NCBI RefSeq assembly: GCF_020171365.1
Contig: NZ_JAIUZO010000002.1
Span: 1,761,001-1,825,000 of the forward strand
DNA length: 64,000 nt
Direction of reading: 5' to 3'
From: Qipengyuania gaetbuli
GTDB taxonomy: Bacteria > Pseudomonadota > Alphaproteobacteria > Sphingomonadales > Sphingomonadaceae
Shown here: piece after piece, positions 8,438 to 16,753 of the stretch
How positions within the stretch are numbered: the stretch's first letter is position 1
How the letters are laid out: each line of letters starts with the position of its first letter
Made by a program: the position numbers and the translations under genes
Notes under the pieces: model-generated
The model's input: the letters and a program-made list of their open reading frames with translations, nothing else
The model's database searches: none
Told to the model about the DNA's origin: nothing

Positions 8438-10330
8438 ATGGGGGATACGGCAACACTACCGCAGCACGACCCTGATCGGCAGAAACGCTCTGCCGACCTT
8501 GCTGTCGCGCAGGCTCGCTATGCGATATCCTACGATATCGTGCCCGGAATTCCGATGGTGGCGCAGGTGCCGGAGGAGGCGACGCCGAGCAAGGAATGGA
8601 CGCTCCGCACGCTCTTGCCGCTCAAGAACATCCTCGCCAATGTGGTGGCAAACCGCTGCATCGAGGAAGAGCACGATGTCGAGAACGCCTTCGAGAAACA
8701 GGTCGCCAAGGGCCTGAGTTTCACCAACCTGATCAAGGGTTTCGGGGCAGGGATCGAAAAGGTGGGCGAGTTGCTCGACCACCTCGGCGAAGACGCCAGC
8801 CATTCGCTGATGAAGAAGGTTCTGCGCGGCCAGCACATTACCGGACATCACGATGCCACTGCCAGCAGCCCCTGGATGTCACCCCTGACGCCGCATGGGC
8901 GCCCTAAGTCCATCCAGTGCTATGACGACCTCTATCGCGAGGTCGCCCGCCCGCCTGTCATGGAAAAGTGGCAGGATGACGGCTGGTTTGCGCAGATGCG
9001 AGTCGCCGGACAGAACCCGATGCTGATCAAGGGCGTCGACGACTTGCCCGCCAAGTTTCCGGTCACCGAGGACCATTACGCCGTGAATGCCGAGGCCGGT
9101 GACACGCTGGCTGCGGCCCTGAAGGACGGTCGCCTCTTCCTGCTCGACTACGAGCTGATCGGCGATACGGTCGAGGACAATACGAACCCCATCCTCGGGG
9201 AGCGCAAGTACACACCCGCTCCGATTGCCCTGTTCGCCGTGCCGCCAACCGGCGGGTCCCTGCGCCCTGTCGCGATACAGGTAGGGCAGGATCCGGCAAA
9301 TTTCTCGATTTCCACCCCCGCCGACGGTTGGGCGTGGCAGAAGGCGAAGACCGCAGTGCAGGTCGCCGATGCGAACTATCACGAGCTGGTCTGCCATCTT
9401 GGCCAGACGCATCTCATCATGGAGGCGGCGGCGCTGGCGACGAAGCGCAACTTGTCTGAGCGGCACCCGCTCTACAAGCTGCTGATGCCGCATTTCGAAG
9501 GCACGCTGGCGATCAACAATTCGGCCGCCCATTCCATGCTGGCGCCGGGCGGCGTGATCGACCTGTCCTTCGGCGGCACGCTGGAAAGCATGATCCGGCT
9601 CGCCGGGCGGGCCGTGTCGGAATACGACTTCCATGCCGCCATGCCGCCGGCCGATTTCGCGCGGCGCAAGATCGGTCCGGAAGGGCGGCTCGTCGACTAC
9701 CCCTATCGTGACGATGCCCTGCGCCTGTGGGATGCCATCGGCGACTGGGCGCGGTCCTATGTCGATTATTACTATCGCAGCGATGCGGACGTCGCTGCCG
9801 ACGACGAACTCGGGGCCTGGTCGAAGACGCTTTCGTCGCCTCTGTCGGAAGGCGGGATCGGGGGTTTCACGCCGATCACCAACCGCGCCGACCTGCGCAA
9901 GGCGCTGGCCATGATCATGTTCACCGCCAGCGCGCAGCACGCGGCAGTCAATTTCACCCAGTGGGCGGACATGTCCTATTCACCCGCGCTTGCCGGAGCG
10001 CTGTGGGCGGAATGGAAGGAGGGGGACGCGACCGAGCAGGACTGGCTCGATCTCCTGCCCCCGCTCCAGTTCGGGGAGTTGCAGGCCGAGTTCCTCTCGC
10101 TTCTCGGCGGCGTCCACCACACCCATCTGGGCGAATACAAGTCCAACAGCTTCCCCTATTCCGACATGATCACCGAACCGGAGATCGTCGAGGGTGCTCT
10201 CGCCGTGTTCCAGGCGCGCCTGAAGGAAATCGAGATACAGATCGCCCGTGAAAACCGTGACCTCGTCACGCGCTCCGCACCCTATGTCTACCTCCTTCCG
10301 TCCAAGGTCCCGGCGAGCATCAACATATGA
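8438..10330 (+). CDS. Lipoxygenase
   Basis: Non-heme iron dioxygenase that makes fatty-acid hydroperoxides from polyunsaturated chains, 630 aa. All five iron ligands of the family are visible: H320 and H325 (HLGQTH), H501 and N505 (SAQHAAVNF), and the C-terminal Ile of ...ASINI. The substrate-channel signature (ERHPLYKLLMPHFEGTLAIN) is also intact. There is no N-terminal PLAT domain, as in other short bacterial lipoxygenases. The Met at 8438 precedes the conserved region; an upstream extension to 8207 would run through the divergent promoter. Its stop overlaps the P450 start (ATGA), indicating translational coupling. Regiospecificity is not predictable. Confidence 0.92.
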   Translation: MGDTATLPQHDPDRQKRSADLAVAQARYAISYDIVPGIPMVAQVPEEATPSKEWTLRTLLPLKNILANVVANRCIEEEHDVENAFEKQVAKGLSFTNLIKGFGAGIEKVGELLDHLGEDASHSLMKKVLRGQHITGHHDATASSPWMSPLTPHGRPKSIQCYDDLYREVARPPVMEKWQDDGWFAQMRVAGQNPMLIKGVDDLPAKFPVTEDHYAVNAEAGDTLAAALKDGRLFLLDYELIGDTVEDNTNPILGERKYTPAPIALFAVPPTGGSLRPVAIQVGQDPANFSISTPADGWAWQKAKTAVQVADANYHELVCHLGQTHLIMEAAALATKRNLSERHPLYKLLMPHFEGTLAINNSAAHSMLAPGGVIDLSFGGTLESMIRLAGRAVSEYDFHAAMPPADFARRKIGPEGRLVDYPYRDDALRLWDAIGDWARSYVDYYYRSDADVAADDELGAWSKTLSSPLSEGGIGGFTPITNRADLRKALAMIMFTASAQHAAVNFTQWADMSYSPALAGALWAEWKEGDATEQDWLDLLPPLQFGELQAEFLSLLGGVHHTHLGEYKSNSFPYSDMITEPEIVEGALAVFQARLKEIEIQIARENRDLVTRSAPYVYLLPSKVPASINI

Positions 10331-11709
10331 CGGGCAAGGGTGGAGGACATCAGCCGTCGATCGACGACCTTCCCTCTCCCAAGGGCCTGCCGATACTCGG
10401 CGATATGCTCGATTTCGTGGACGGCCAGTTGCCGTGGGACGTAATGCTTCATTACGCGCGCGACGTGGGAGCCTTGTCCCGGGTCGACCTGCCGGGGGCA
10501 GACATCGTGCTGGTGAGCGATCCGGAAGCGATCACCCAGATCATGGTCACGGACACGGCCGACTTCTACAAGAAGACGCCCACCGCCGCGCTGCGCCCGG
10601 TTTCGACTGACGAAGGCGACGTTTTCACCCAGCCGGGCGGCAAGGTCTGGGCGGAACGCATGGCGTCCAATCCCATGGTGCTCGCCCTGCGCGATGGCTG
10701 GCTCGACACCGCCCTGCCGCGGATGCACGAGCAGCTCAGGAAGCGCGTTTCGGGCTTCGTCGGGAAGAGTTTCGAGCACACCTACGACACGCTTCTGCAC
10801 ATGGCGTTCGATGCGTTTTCGGTGATGCTCTATGGCGAGGAATTCGGGGAAAGCACTTTCCGCGACTGGGTCATCGTTGCCAGCGAACTCGACCGGCGGA
10901 TGAAGAGCAAGATGCCCTTTCTCTTCGATACACTTCCCGAGGAAGCGCAGGCGGCGCAGGATCGCAACCATGCGGCCTTTGTCGGTGCGGTGCGCAAGGC
11001 GCGGGCCGAGACCAACCCTGCGGGCACCGATCTCCTGCGGCACGCGATCAGGTCGGGCTGCGACCACGATGACGACCTGCTCGCGACCGAACTGGCCAAC
11101 ATGTATTACGGCGGCATCGTTTCCAGTTCGAGTGCGGTAACCTGCACCCTCTATCTCCTCGGCAAGTCCGACACGGAGATGGAGCGTGTGTGCAATGCAC
11201 TCGCCAAACTCGGGCCCGATGCCGCGCACGCCCAGATCAGGGCCTGCGAGGAATTGCAGGCCGCGATGCTCGAGACCTTGCGCCTCTTGCCGCCCGTTTC
11301 GCTCTGGACGCGCAATGTCCGGACGGATGCCGACGTGGTGGTCGCAGGATACCGAATGCCCGCGGATACCAGCCTGCTCATCGGCAATCGCCACGCCCAT
11401 ACCCATGCCGATCATTGGGAGGATGCCGAACACTACAGGCCGGGCCGCTGGACCGCTGAAAGGCGGGCGAGCGATCCGCTCGGCAGCGACTATTTCTTCC
11501 CCTTCGGCAGGGGCGAGCGGACCTGCCTCGCGCAGGACGTGGGCCTTGCCTATATCCAGCTCGCGGTGGGAACCGCGCTGATGCACAGTGACCCCAACGT
11601 CGGGCTGGGCGAGAAACTGGACCAGGATTTCTGGTTCGGCTGCATGGTGCCGAAGGACCTGAGTTCCAACTTCGACCGCAAGCGGACCCCGGTAGATGGC
11701 GCTCGCTGA
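10327..11709 (+). CDS. Cytochrome P450, possible hydroperoxide-converting type
   Basis: 460-aa heme-thiolate protein. The heme loop FPFGRGERTC has Cys400 as axial ligand; the ExxR pair is E316/R319 (ETLRLLPP). The I-helix reads GGIVSSSSAVT: the usual acidic residue and Thr of the oxygen-activating motif are replaced by Val and Ser. P450s that rearrange lipid hydroperoxides without O2, such as allene oxide synthases, also lack this motif. Coupling to a lipoxygenase makes a hydroperoxide substrate likely, but this is inference, and the heme loop is of ordinary length rather than CYP74-like. No N-terminal membrane anchor is seen. It overlaps the next gene by 14 nt. Confidence 0.88.
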   Translation: MTGKGGGHQPSIDDLPSPKGLPILGDMLDFVDGQLPWDVMLHYARDVGALSRVDLPGADIVLVSDPEAITQIMVTDTADFYKKTPTAALRPVSTDEGDVFTQPGGKVWAERMASNPMVLALRDGWLDTALPRMHEQLRKRVSGFVGKSFEHTYDTLLHMAFDAFSVMLYGEEFGESTFRDWVIVASELDRRMKSKMPFLFDTLPEEAQAAQDRNHAAFVGAVRKARAETNPAGTDLLRHAIRSGCDHDDDLLATELANMYYGGIVSSSSAVTCTLYLLGKSDTEMERVCNALAKLGPDAAHAQIRACEELQAAMLETLRLLPPVSLWTRNVRTDADVVVAGYRMPADTSLLIGNRHAHTHADHWEDAEHYRPGRWTAERRASDPLGSDYFFPFGRGERTCLAQDVGLAYIQLAVGTALMHSDPNVGLGEKLDQDFWFGCMVPKDLSSNFDRKRTPVDGAR

Positions 11710-12880
11710 GCGGAGCGCCGATATCCGAGCGGAGGCAGACCTCCGGGCGACTTCGCGGCAGGCCGGTGACCTGAGGTCGATCCTTTTCCTGACACCCGTC
11801 AGCACCGCGGTCTGGCTCGGCATGATCGCCGTTGCGGGTGCAATCTGCCTTGTTGCAGGGCTCTCGTGGTGGTGGATGCCCGTCCTTGCTTATGCGGTGC
11901 TGGCCTTGCACGAGCTGCTGGCCTTTACGGTGTTCCACCGCGGGCTGTTCCCTTCGTCCGAACGCGTCGCGCGGGTCTATCAGTGGTTCACGATCTTCCT
12001 CGGCGATCGCGCGGATCTCGAAGCTCGCGGAGACCTTACCGAGGGCCTTTTCGACGGCGATTTCGACAAGAGCATCGAGCAGGCGACCCGCGACAAGTAT
12101 CGCCGGATCGTCGAACTGCTTGGCCTCAAACCGGGCATGCGCGTGCTCGACGTGGGATGCGGCCTGGGCGACTTTCTCGCCTATCTGAAATCGGTCGGCA
12201 TCGACGGGACGGGCCTCACCCTTTCACCCGACCAGCAACGGATTGTCGAGGCGCGTGGGATCGAGGCGCATGTGCTCGATTTCCGCAAACCCCTGCCGGC
12301 AAAGCTGGCGGGCAGGTTCGATGCGGTCACGCTGATCGGCTCGCTCGAACATTTCTGCACATCCTACCAGATGCGCGATCGGCGCGGCACCGACGAGGTC
12401 TATGCCAATGTCTTCCGTTCGGCGTCGGAGGCGCTCAAACCCGACACGGGATCGGGCAAGGTCTTTTCCGCGACGCTACACAGTTCGGCTTCGGGCGGAT
12501 GGACGGCCTCGGACTGGCTCCATGCCTATTCGTTCCATGCCCATTATTCCGGGCTCTATCCGCGGATCGGCGATTTCGACCGGCTCTGCGTACCTTGGTT
12601 CGAGGTGGAGCACCTGCAGGACACGACGGTCGACTACCAGTACAGCTCGATCGCCTCGAGCAGGCACTTCGGCAACTTCACCGTCCGCTGGACAGCACGC
12701 AAGGCCGTTGCCGCGCTGCTGTTACTCGTCGTGAACCCGTTCGCGCCCTGGTCGTGGATCTACCACCTGCGCCGGTCGTGGATGTGGCAGTTCGGCGGGA
12801 TGGATCTGGAGCCGAGGAAGGCGCGGCCTGCGCACGCGCTCTGGTATGTTCACGCGCGCCGGGAAACCGCCCGGCCCTAG
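11696..12880 (+). CDS. Membrane-anchored CFA-synthase-like SAM methyltransferase
   Basis: 394 aa. Two hydrophobic helices at about 30-80 precede a class I methyltransferase fold with the SAM loop VLDVGCGLGDF (150-160). The wider layout (YQWFTIFLGD and YRRIVELLGLKPGMRVLD) resembles cyclopropane-fatty-acid synthases and related lipid or sterol methyltransferases. A C-terminal hydrophobic segment (about 340-365) may add membrane contact. As the third gene of the lipoxygenase-P450 operon it probably methylates or cyclises a lipid made there; this is inference. Its stop codon shares the CTAG tetranucleotide with the stop of the convergent fnrL. Confidence 0.8.
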   Translation: MALAERSADIRAEADLRATSRQAGDLRSILFLTPVSTAVWLGMIAVAGAICLVAGLSWWWMPVLAYAVLALHELLAFTVFHRGLFPSSERVARVYQWFTIFLGDRADLEARGDLTEGLFDGDFDKSIEQATRDKYRRIVELLGLKPGMRVLDVGCGLGDFLAYLKSVGIDGTGLTLSPDQQRIVEARGIEAHVLDFRKPLPAKLAGRFDAVTLIGSLEHFCTSYQMRDRRGTDEVYANVFRSASEALKPDTGSGKVFSATLHSSASGGWTASDWLHAYSFHAHYSGLYPRIGDFDRLCVPWFEVEHLQDTTVDYQYSSIASSRHFGNFTVRWTARKAVAALLLLVVNPFAPWSWIYHLRRSWMWQFGGMDLEPRKARPAHALWYVHARRETARP

Positions 12881-13659
12881 CTGGCCAGCGCTTCTAGTCC
12901 CGCGCGGTCGATAATCCGCACGTCCCTGCGCGAAGGCAGGTCGATCAGGCCTTCCTTGCGCAGCTTAGTGAACTGGCGGCTGACCGTCTCGATCGTGAGA
13001 CCAAGGACGTCGGCGATTTGCTGGCGGGTAAGCGGCAGCTCCATAACCTCGTTGCTTCCCTCCGTCGGTGCGCAGGTTGCAGGCACCAGCCGGTCGGCCA
13101 TGTCGAGCAGGAATGTAGCCATCTTCTGCTCTGCATTCATCCGCCCGAGCAGCAGCATCCAGCGACGCGTGCGGTCCAGTTCGGACAAGGTGCGTTCGAG
13201 GAGCTTGTGTTCGAGCCGTGGATGTTCGCGGGCGAAATGGTCGAAGTCCGAGCGCTGGAAGGTGCATACGAGCGCAGGGGTCAGGGCCTCGACGCCGTAA
13301 GGCGTGGTCTCGCCGAATGGCCGGCCGAGGAAGTCGGACGGATAGGCGATGCCGAGAATCTGTTCCTTGCCTTCGCTCGTCTGGGTCGAAAGCTTCAGCA
13401 GCCCTTCGATCACGTTGGCCACGACGACGGCGTCGTCGCCTTCCCAGAGCACCTGCTCGCCTGCTTCGACCCAGCGACGCCGCCCGATCTTGTTCAGGAC
13501 GTTGATCTCATCGTCATGCAGGTCGCCGCAGATCGCGCGGTTGCGCACCGTGCAGGACTGGCAGAAGTTCGTGAGGGCTTCGGGCATCGACATTTCCACC
13601 AAGCAGATACCCATGGCGGCATGGTCTGCCAAGCGCGCTTGCGCCTTTTGTCCAGACAA
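12877..13659 (-). CDS. fnrL: FnrL-type oxygen-sensing Crp/Fnr regulator
   Basis: 260 aa as drawn. N-terminal Cys33-x2-Cys36-x7-Cys44 plus Cys132 fit the [4Fe-4S] ligands of FnrL, which dimerises and binds DNA when oxygen is low. A cNMP-like beta-roll follows. The helix-turn-helix QQIADVLGLTIETVSRQF carries the E-x-x-S-R recognition residues that read TTGAT-N4-ATCAA boxes. Later Met codons at 13614, 13593 and 13587 are possible true starts, since FnrL proteins usually begin just before the first Cys. The tRNA-derived attachment repeat lies 9 nt upstream of the longest start, so integration replaced its upstream DNA. Confidence 0.88.
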   Translation of the reverse strand: MSGQKAQARLADHAAMGICLVEMSMPEALTNFCQSCTVRNRAICGDLHDDEINVLNKIGRRRWVEAGEQVLWEGDDAVVVANVIEGLLKLSTQTSEGKEQILGIAYPSDFLGRPFGETTPYGVEALTPALVCTFQRSDFDHFAREHPRLEHKLLERTLSELDRTRRWMLLLGRMNAEQKMATFLLDMADRLVPATCAPTEGSNEVMELPLTRQQIADVLGLTIETVSRQFTKLRKEGLIDLPSRRDVRIIDRAGLEALAS

Positions 13660-13668
13660 GCAGTGAAA

Positions 13669-13682
13669 TGGCGGAGACGGAG
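13669..13682. repeat. Left attachment repeat (tRNA-Ser 3'-end fragment)
   Basis: TGGCGGAGACGGAG is identical over 14 bp to the CCA end and acceptor/T-stem side of tRNA-Ser(GCT) at 41313-41326, in the same orientation. The match stops at base 15. No tRNA body is attached here, as expected for the distal attachment site. Confidence 0.85.
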
Positions 13683-13706
13683 TCCGATCTGATTTTGATC
13701 TAACAT

Positions 13707-13718
13707 CTTGATATCAAG
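13707..13718. promoter_or_regulatory. Palindrome CTTGATATCAAG upstream of fnrL
   Basis: A perfect 12-bp palindrome made of two FNR half-sites (TTGAT/ATCAA) joined without the usual 4-nt spacer, 48 nt upstream of the longest fnrL start and inside the element end. The spacing is wrong for a normal FNR dimer, so a regulatory role is uncertain. No gene is seen between 13683 and 13912. Confidence 0.25.
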
Positions 13719-13743
13719 AAACTATAGATGTCGCGAAATGAAC

Positions 13744-13766
13744 CAGACCCACACCTAGACCCACAC
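13744..13766. repeat. Left integrase arm repeat
   Basis: Two tandem copies of AGACCCACA separated by a CT-containing spacer. The 23-bp block matches the one at 41177-41199 with a single difference and the same orientation. Its position just inside each attachment core fits arm-type binding sites of a tyrosine integrase. Confidence 0.7.
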
Positions 13767-13912
13767 TTTCGAATGGATGCAAGCGAACTCCTGCGCCAGA
13801 AAAACTTAGGGCTACTTGGGGCCCAGCGCCAGAGTATCGCGATTGGTGCAAGGCATCCAAATGGCTGCATCCAGTCGGATATCTGATTCACCCCTGACGT
13901 TGGGCCGCGTCA

Positions 13913-14167
13913 CTATGCCTTCGAAGCCCGATAGCGGGCGTCGATCACTTCACAATCCAGGTTTGCCATGAACGCGTCGATGATGTGCATAGCTGCTGTG
14001 CCGAAGTTCATGTGATAGGAGAGGAGAGGTCGTTCATAGCTAGCGCAATCAGCGGCGTTCCCGTCATCGCGCCATGCATGTGATCCTATGTCGAGTAATT
14101 GTGGAGCGATCGCGTGTGTGCGTTTATGGTCAGCACGCACCAGCCAGCGCCGCTCCCGCGCCACCAA
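13913..14167 (-). CDS. Hypothetical short ORF at element end
   Basis: 84 codons with no recognised family. The C-terminal half (AMHIIDAFMANLDCEVIDA) has a natural amino-acid mix, whereas the N-terminal part is Arg-rich. There is no clear ribosome-binding site. It may be a remnant of an older gene in the left junction or not coding at all. The following 14168-14323 stretch is AT-richer than the surroundings and holds nothing recognisable. Confidence 0.25.
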   Translation of the reverse strand: MVARERRWLVRADHKRTHAIAPQLLDIGSHAWRDDGNAADCASYERPLLSYHMNFGTAAMHIIDAFMANLDCEVIDARYRASKA

Positions 14168-14323
14168 CCGCCGCCGGTCCCATAGCCTCGCGTCTGGTTA
14201 GATTGCTCATCATGGCAGACTCCCCACTTCACTCAATCAACAGCAGAATGGGCCAATCTAATAATTTAAAGAATAACTCGTATCTGTGTCATTGTCTCGG
14301 ATCAAAACAAATGCGATCCCGTC

Positions 14324-14935
14324 TCAATTCTCAAGGAAATCAACCTTCCCGCTGTCGAGATGATAGAAGGCACCGACCACTTTGAGTGAGCCCTGGCGTT
14401 GCGGTGCTAGTAAGGCCGGTGAAGCTTCCTCTCGCAGCTCTCTGACCACGCGCCGGACATTGCTGATCGCGGCGGCGTCGACGATGTGATCTGCCCAGGG
14501 ATCTGTCTCAAGCACGGCTGGGAGCAGCGATTGCAAAACCTTGGAAATGTTTCCTGAGAAGGTGGCCTTACCCCGCGCGAGGGACACCGCGGCGTTGATT
14601 GCGCCGCAGGCTTCGTGCCCCATCACCACGATGAGCGGCACCTTGAGGTTCGTGACCGCGAATTCGAGGCTACCGAGTGCCGTCGTGCACAGCGTGTTGC
14701 CTGCGTTGCGGATAATGAAAAGCTCGCCAAGCCCACGTTCAAAGAGAAGCTCTGGCGGAACGCGCGAATCGGAGCAGCTCAGATAGGCCGCGAAGGGGCG
14801 CTGCGCCGCCGCAAGCTCGAGCCGCCGCATGCGATCCATGGTCGGCTCATAAGTCGTATCGTCGAGAAAACGCCGATTGCCTTCTTTCAAAAGTTCAAGA
14901 GCTTGATCGGGTGTAAGTTGAGGTACCTCTTCCAC
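14324..14935 (-). CDS. Beta-carbonic anhydrase
   Basis: 203-aa zinc enzyme interconverting CO2 and bicarbonate. Zinc ligands and the catalytic dyad are intact: C54-S-D56-S-R58 and H107-x2-C110 (GHEACGA). No signal peptide is present, so it is cytoplasmic. Its stop lies close to the AT-rich element end. It is probably in one transcript with the membrane protein upstream (50 nt gap), under the FNR box at 15492. Its role next to nitrate-respiration genes is not obvious; pH or bicarbonate supply during anaerobic growth is a guess. Confidence 0.93.
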   Translation of the reverse strand: MEEVPQLTPDQALELLKEGNRRFLDDTTYEPTMDRMRRLELAAAQRPFAAYLSCSDSRVPPELLFERGLGELFIIRNAGNTLCTTALGSLEFAVTNLKVPLIVVMGHEACGAINAAVSLARGKATFSGNISKVLQSLLPAVLETDPWADHIVDAAAISNVRRVVRELREEASPALLAPQRQGSLKVVGAFYHLDSGKVDFLEN

Positions 14936-14985
14936 TTGGTCTCATCATCCTTCGGTTCTCGCTGACGGCTCTTGAGCCATCCCGT

Positions 14986-15456
14986 TCAGAGTATTCCGTG
15001 GGCGCCGGCCATTGCACCAAGCGTCGTCAACAGGGCGGCAATGGAAAGGGCCTGATGCACCCGAACCATCAAGCGAAAATCGCGTTCGGGTGTTTGCGAG
15101 TGCGCCATCCGTCGGTGCAAAAACAGCGGTTCGGCAATGAACAGCATCACAAAGAACGCCAGCCACAGGGCAAGCATCGCATGCATCCACCAGTAACCCT
15201 GCTCGGCAAAACGCCCCCACATGTCGCCGCGCCACGTCATCCAGAACCCGGAGGCGCCAGCCAGCAGAACCCACGCCTTGGCATGTGCGGAAAAGCCCTG
15301 CTCTATGCGGTGAAAGGCCTGCAACCGGTTCTCAGGCGCTTCGGTCTTCCGTATGGCCGGCATCACCACGAATGTGACGAACCAGACGCCGCCGATCCAG
15401 CCGACAATGGAGACGACATGCAGCACGCGAGCAATGGTGAAGTCGTCGAAGATCAT
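14986..15456 (-). CDS. Small four-helix membrane protein, CopD-like
   Basis: 156 aa with four predicted membrane helices (about 8-32, 60-75, 88-110 and 130-152). Conserved-looking His residues near helix ends (VLHVVSIVGWIGG, WWMHAML, RVHQALS) are of the kind that bind heme or copper in the CopD superfamily. The start ATG at 15454-15456 has AGAAGG 7 nt upstream. An FNR box centred 42 nt upstream suggests anaerobic expression. Proteins like this often lie beside denitrification genes, but no precise function is assigned. Confidence 0.7.
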   Translation of the reverse strand: MIFDDFTIARVLHVVSIVGWIGGVWFVTFVVMPAIRKTEAPENRLQAFHRIEQGFSAHAKAWVLLAGASGFWMTWRGDMWGRFAEQGYWWMHAMLALWLAFFVMLFIAEPLFLHRRMAHSQTPERDFRLMVRVHQALSIAALLTTLGAMAGAHGIL

Positions 15457-15491
15457 GGTCTTGCCTTCTAGCTGTTATCGCCTGCACAACT

Positions 15492-15505
15492 TTGATCAGC
15501 ATCAA
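15492..15505. promoter_or_regulatory. FNR box TTGAT-CAGC-ATCAA
   Basis: A perfect match to the FNR/FnrL consensus with extra flanking symmetry (TTTGAT...ATCAAA). It lies in the 82-nt spacer between the divergent CopD-like gene (start 15456) and porin gene (start 15539), nearly centred. It could serve both directions. The likely readers are FnrL (12877-13659) or the element's own Crp/Fnr protein (16750-17445). Confidence 0.8.
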
Positions 15506-15538
15506 ATACATCTCGGCTTGCGAGTCTATTCGGGCGAT

Positions 15539-16753
15539 ATGAAAACACACCTTCTCAGCCTTACGGCTGCTTCGCTGGCGATACTTTCGCCGACCGCCGC
15601 CTTCGCAGATGACGGCAATGACCTGCCGATCGACCCCTATCTGGATTTGAGGTACCGGCTCGAAGTAGTCGATCAGGCGAATCTGCCGCAAGATGCCACC
15701 GCTTCGACACTCAGGATCAGGGGCGGGGTCGAGACCGACGAGTGGAACGGTTTCAGCGCGCTGGTCGAAGGCGAGGCCGTGGTCCGGATCGGGCCAGAGG
15801 ATTTTAATGACACCACCAACGGGTTGGTCCAGTTCCCCGTCGTCGCCGATTCGTCCGACGTGTTGCTCAACCGCGCCTTCGTGCGATGGCGCCCTGATCC
15901 GGCGATCGAAGCGGTCGCCGGGCGGCAAAAGGTCAACCTCGACAATCAGCGCTGGATCGGTTCGGTCGACTGGCGCCAGAACGACCAGACATTCGACCTT
16001 GCACAGCTATCGGTGAAGCCCGTCGAAGGGGCATCGATCCAGTACTTCCATGCATGGCGGGTCAACCGGATCTTTGGGCCGGATTCCCCCAACGGAATCT
16101 GGCGGGACAACGATATCCATGCCCTCAACGCCAGCTACGCCATTCCGTCAGTGGGTACGGTTTCTGCCTATGGCTATTTCCTCGATATCCCCGATGCGCC
16201 CGCGGCCAGTTCGCAAACACTGGGTTTGCGCCTTGCGGGCTCGCAGCCGGTGAGCGGCAGTACGAAACTCCTCTACACTGCGGAATACGCGAACCAGCGC
16301 GATCTGGGGCCGAATCCGGGCAATTTTTCGCTCGACTACCTGCTGCTCGAGCCGGGGGTTTCGACCGGGGGTTTCACTGCCAAGGTCGGCTTTGAGCGTC
16401 TGGAAGGCAACGGATCGACCGGGCTGCAGACTCCATTGGCGACCTTGCACGCTTTCAACGGCTGGGCCGACAAGTTCCTCGCCACCCCACCAGACGGGCT
16501 GCGCGATTTCTATGGCGACGTGAGCTATCGTTTCGGCGACGGATCGCCTCTCAAGGGGTTGCTATTGCGCGGTATCGTGCACGATTTCGACGCTACCGAG
16601 ACGGACCTTGCTTACGGACGGGAAGTGAACCTGCTTGCGGTATTTCCGATAAGGAAGAACCTTACCGTTCTGGCGAAGTTTGCGCATTACGAAGCGGAAG
16701 GGTTCAGTGTCGATACCACAAAAGGATGGCTGCAAGTCCAGGTCAGTTTCTAG
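15539..16753 (+). CDS. Alginate-export-type outer-membrane porin of the nitrate element
   Basis: 404-aa outer-membrane barrel. The signal peptide ends at TAAFADDG. The family core GRQKVNLDNQRWIGSVDWRQ is followed by NDQTFD (about residues 129-156), typical of the alginate_exp/porin family. The C-terminus ...KGWLQVQVSF ends in Phe as outer-membrane proteins do. An earlier in-frame start at 15353 would overlap the divergent gene; the Met at 15539 directly precedes the signal peptide but has no Shine-Dalgarno, and the FNR box is centred 40 nt upstream. A role in nitrate or nitrite passage is inference from context. Confidence 0.8.
   Translation: MKTHLLSLTAASLAILSPTAAFADDGNDLPIDPYLDLRYRLEVVDQANLPQDATASTLRIRGGVETDEWNGFSALVEGEAVVRIGPEDFNDTTNGLVQFPVVADSSDVLLNRAFVRWRPDPAIEAVAGRQKVNLDNQRWIGSVDWRQNDQTFDLAQLSVKPVEGASIQYFHAWRVNRIFGPDSPNGIWRDNDIHALNASYAIPSVGTVSAYGYFLDIPDAPAASSQTLGLRLAGSQPVSGSTKLLYTAEYANQRDLGPNPGNFSLDYLLLEPGVSTGGFTAKVGFERLEGNGSTGLQTPLATLHAFNGWADKFLATPPDGLRDFYGDVSYRFGDGSPLKGLLLRGIVHDFDATETDLAYGREVNLLAVFPIRKNLTVLAKFAHYEAEGFSVDTTKGWLQVQVSF

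Noticed and set aside
13707..13718. FNR box at the fnrL upstream palindrome
   Set aside because: TTGAT and ATCAA abut with no 4-nt spacer, so it is not a normal FNR site. Kept only as a low-confidence palindrome.
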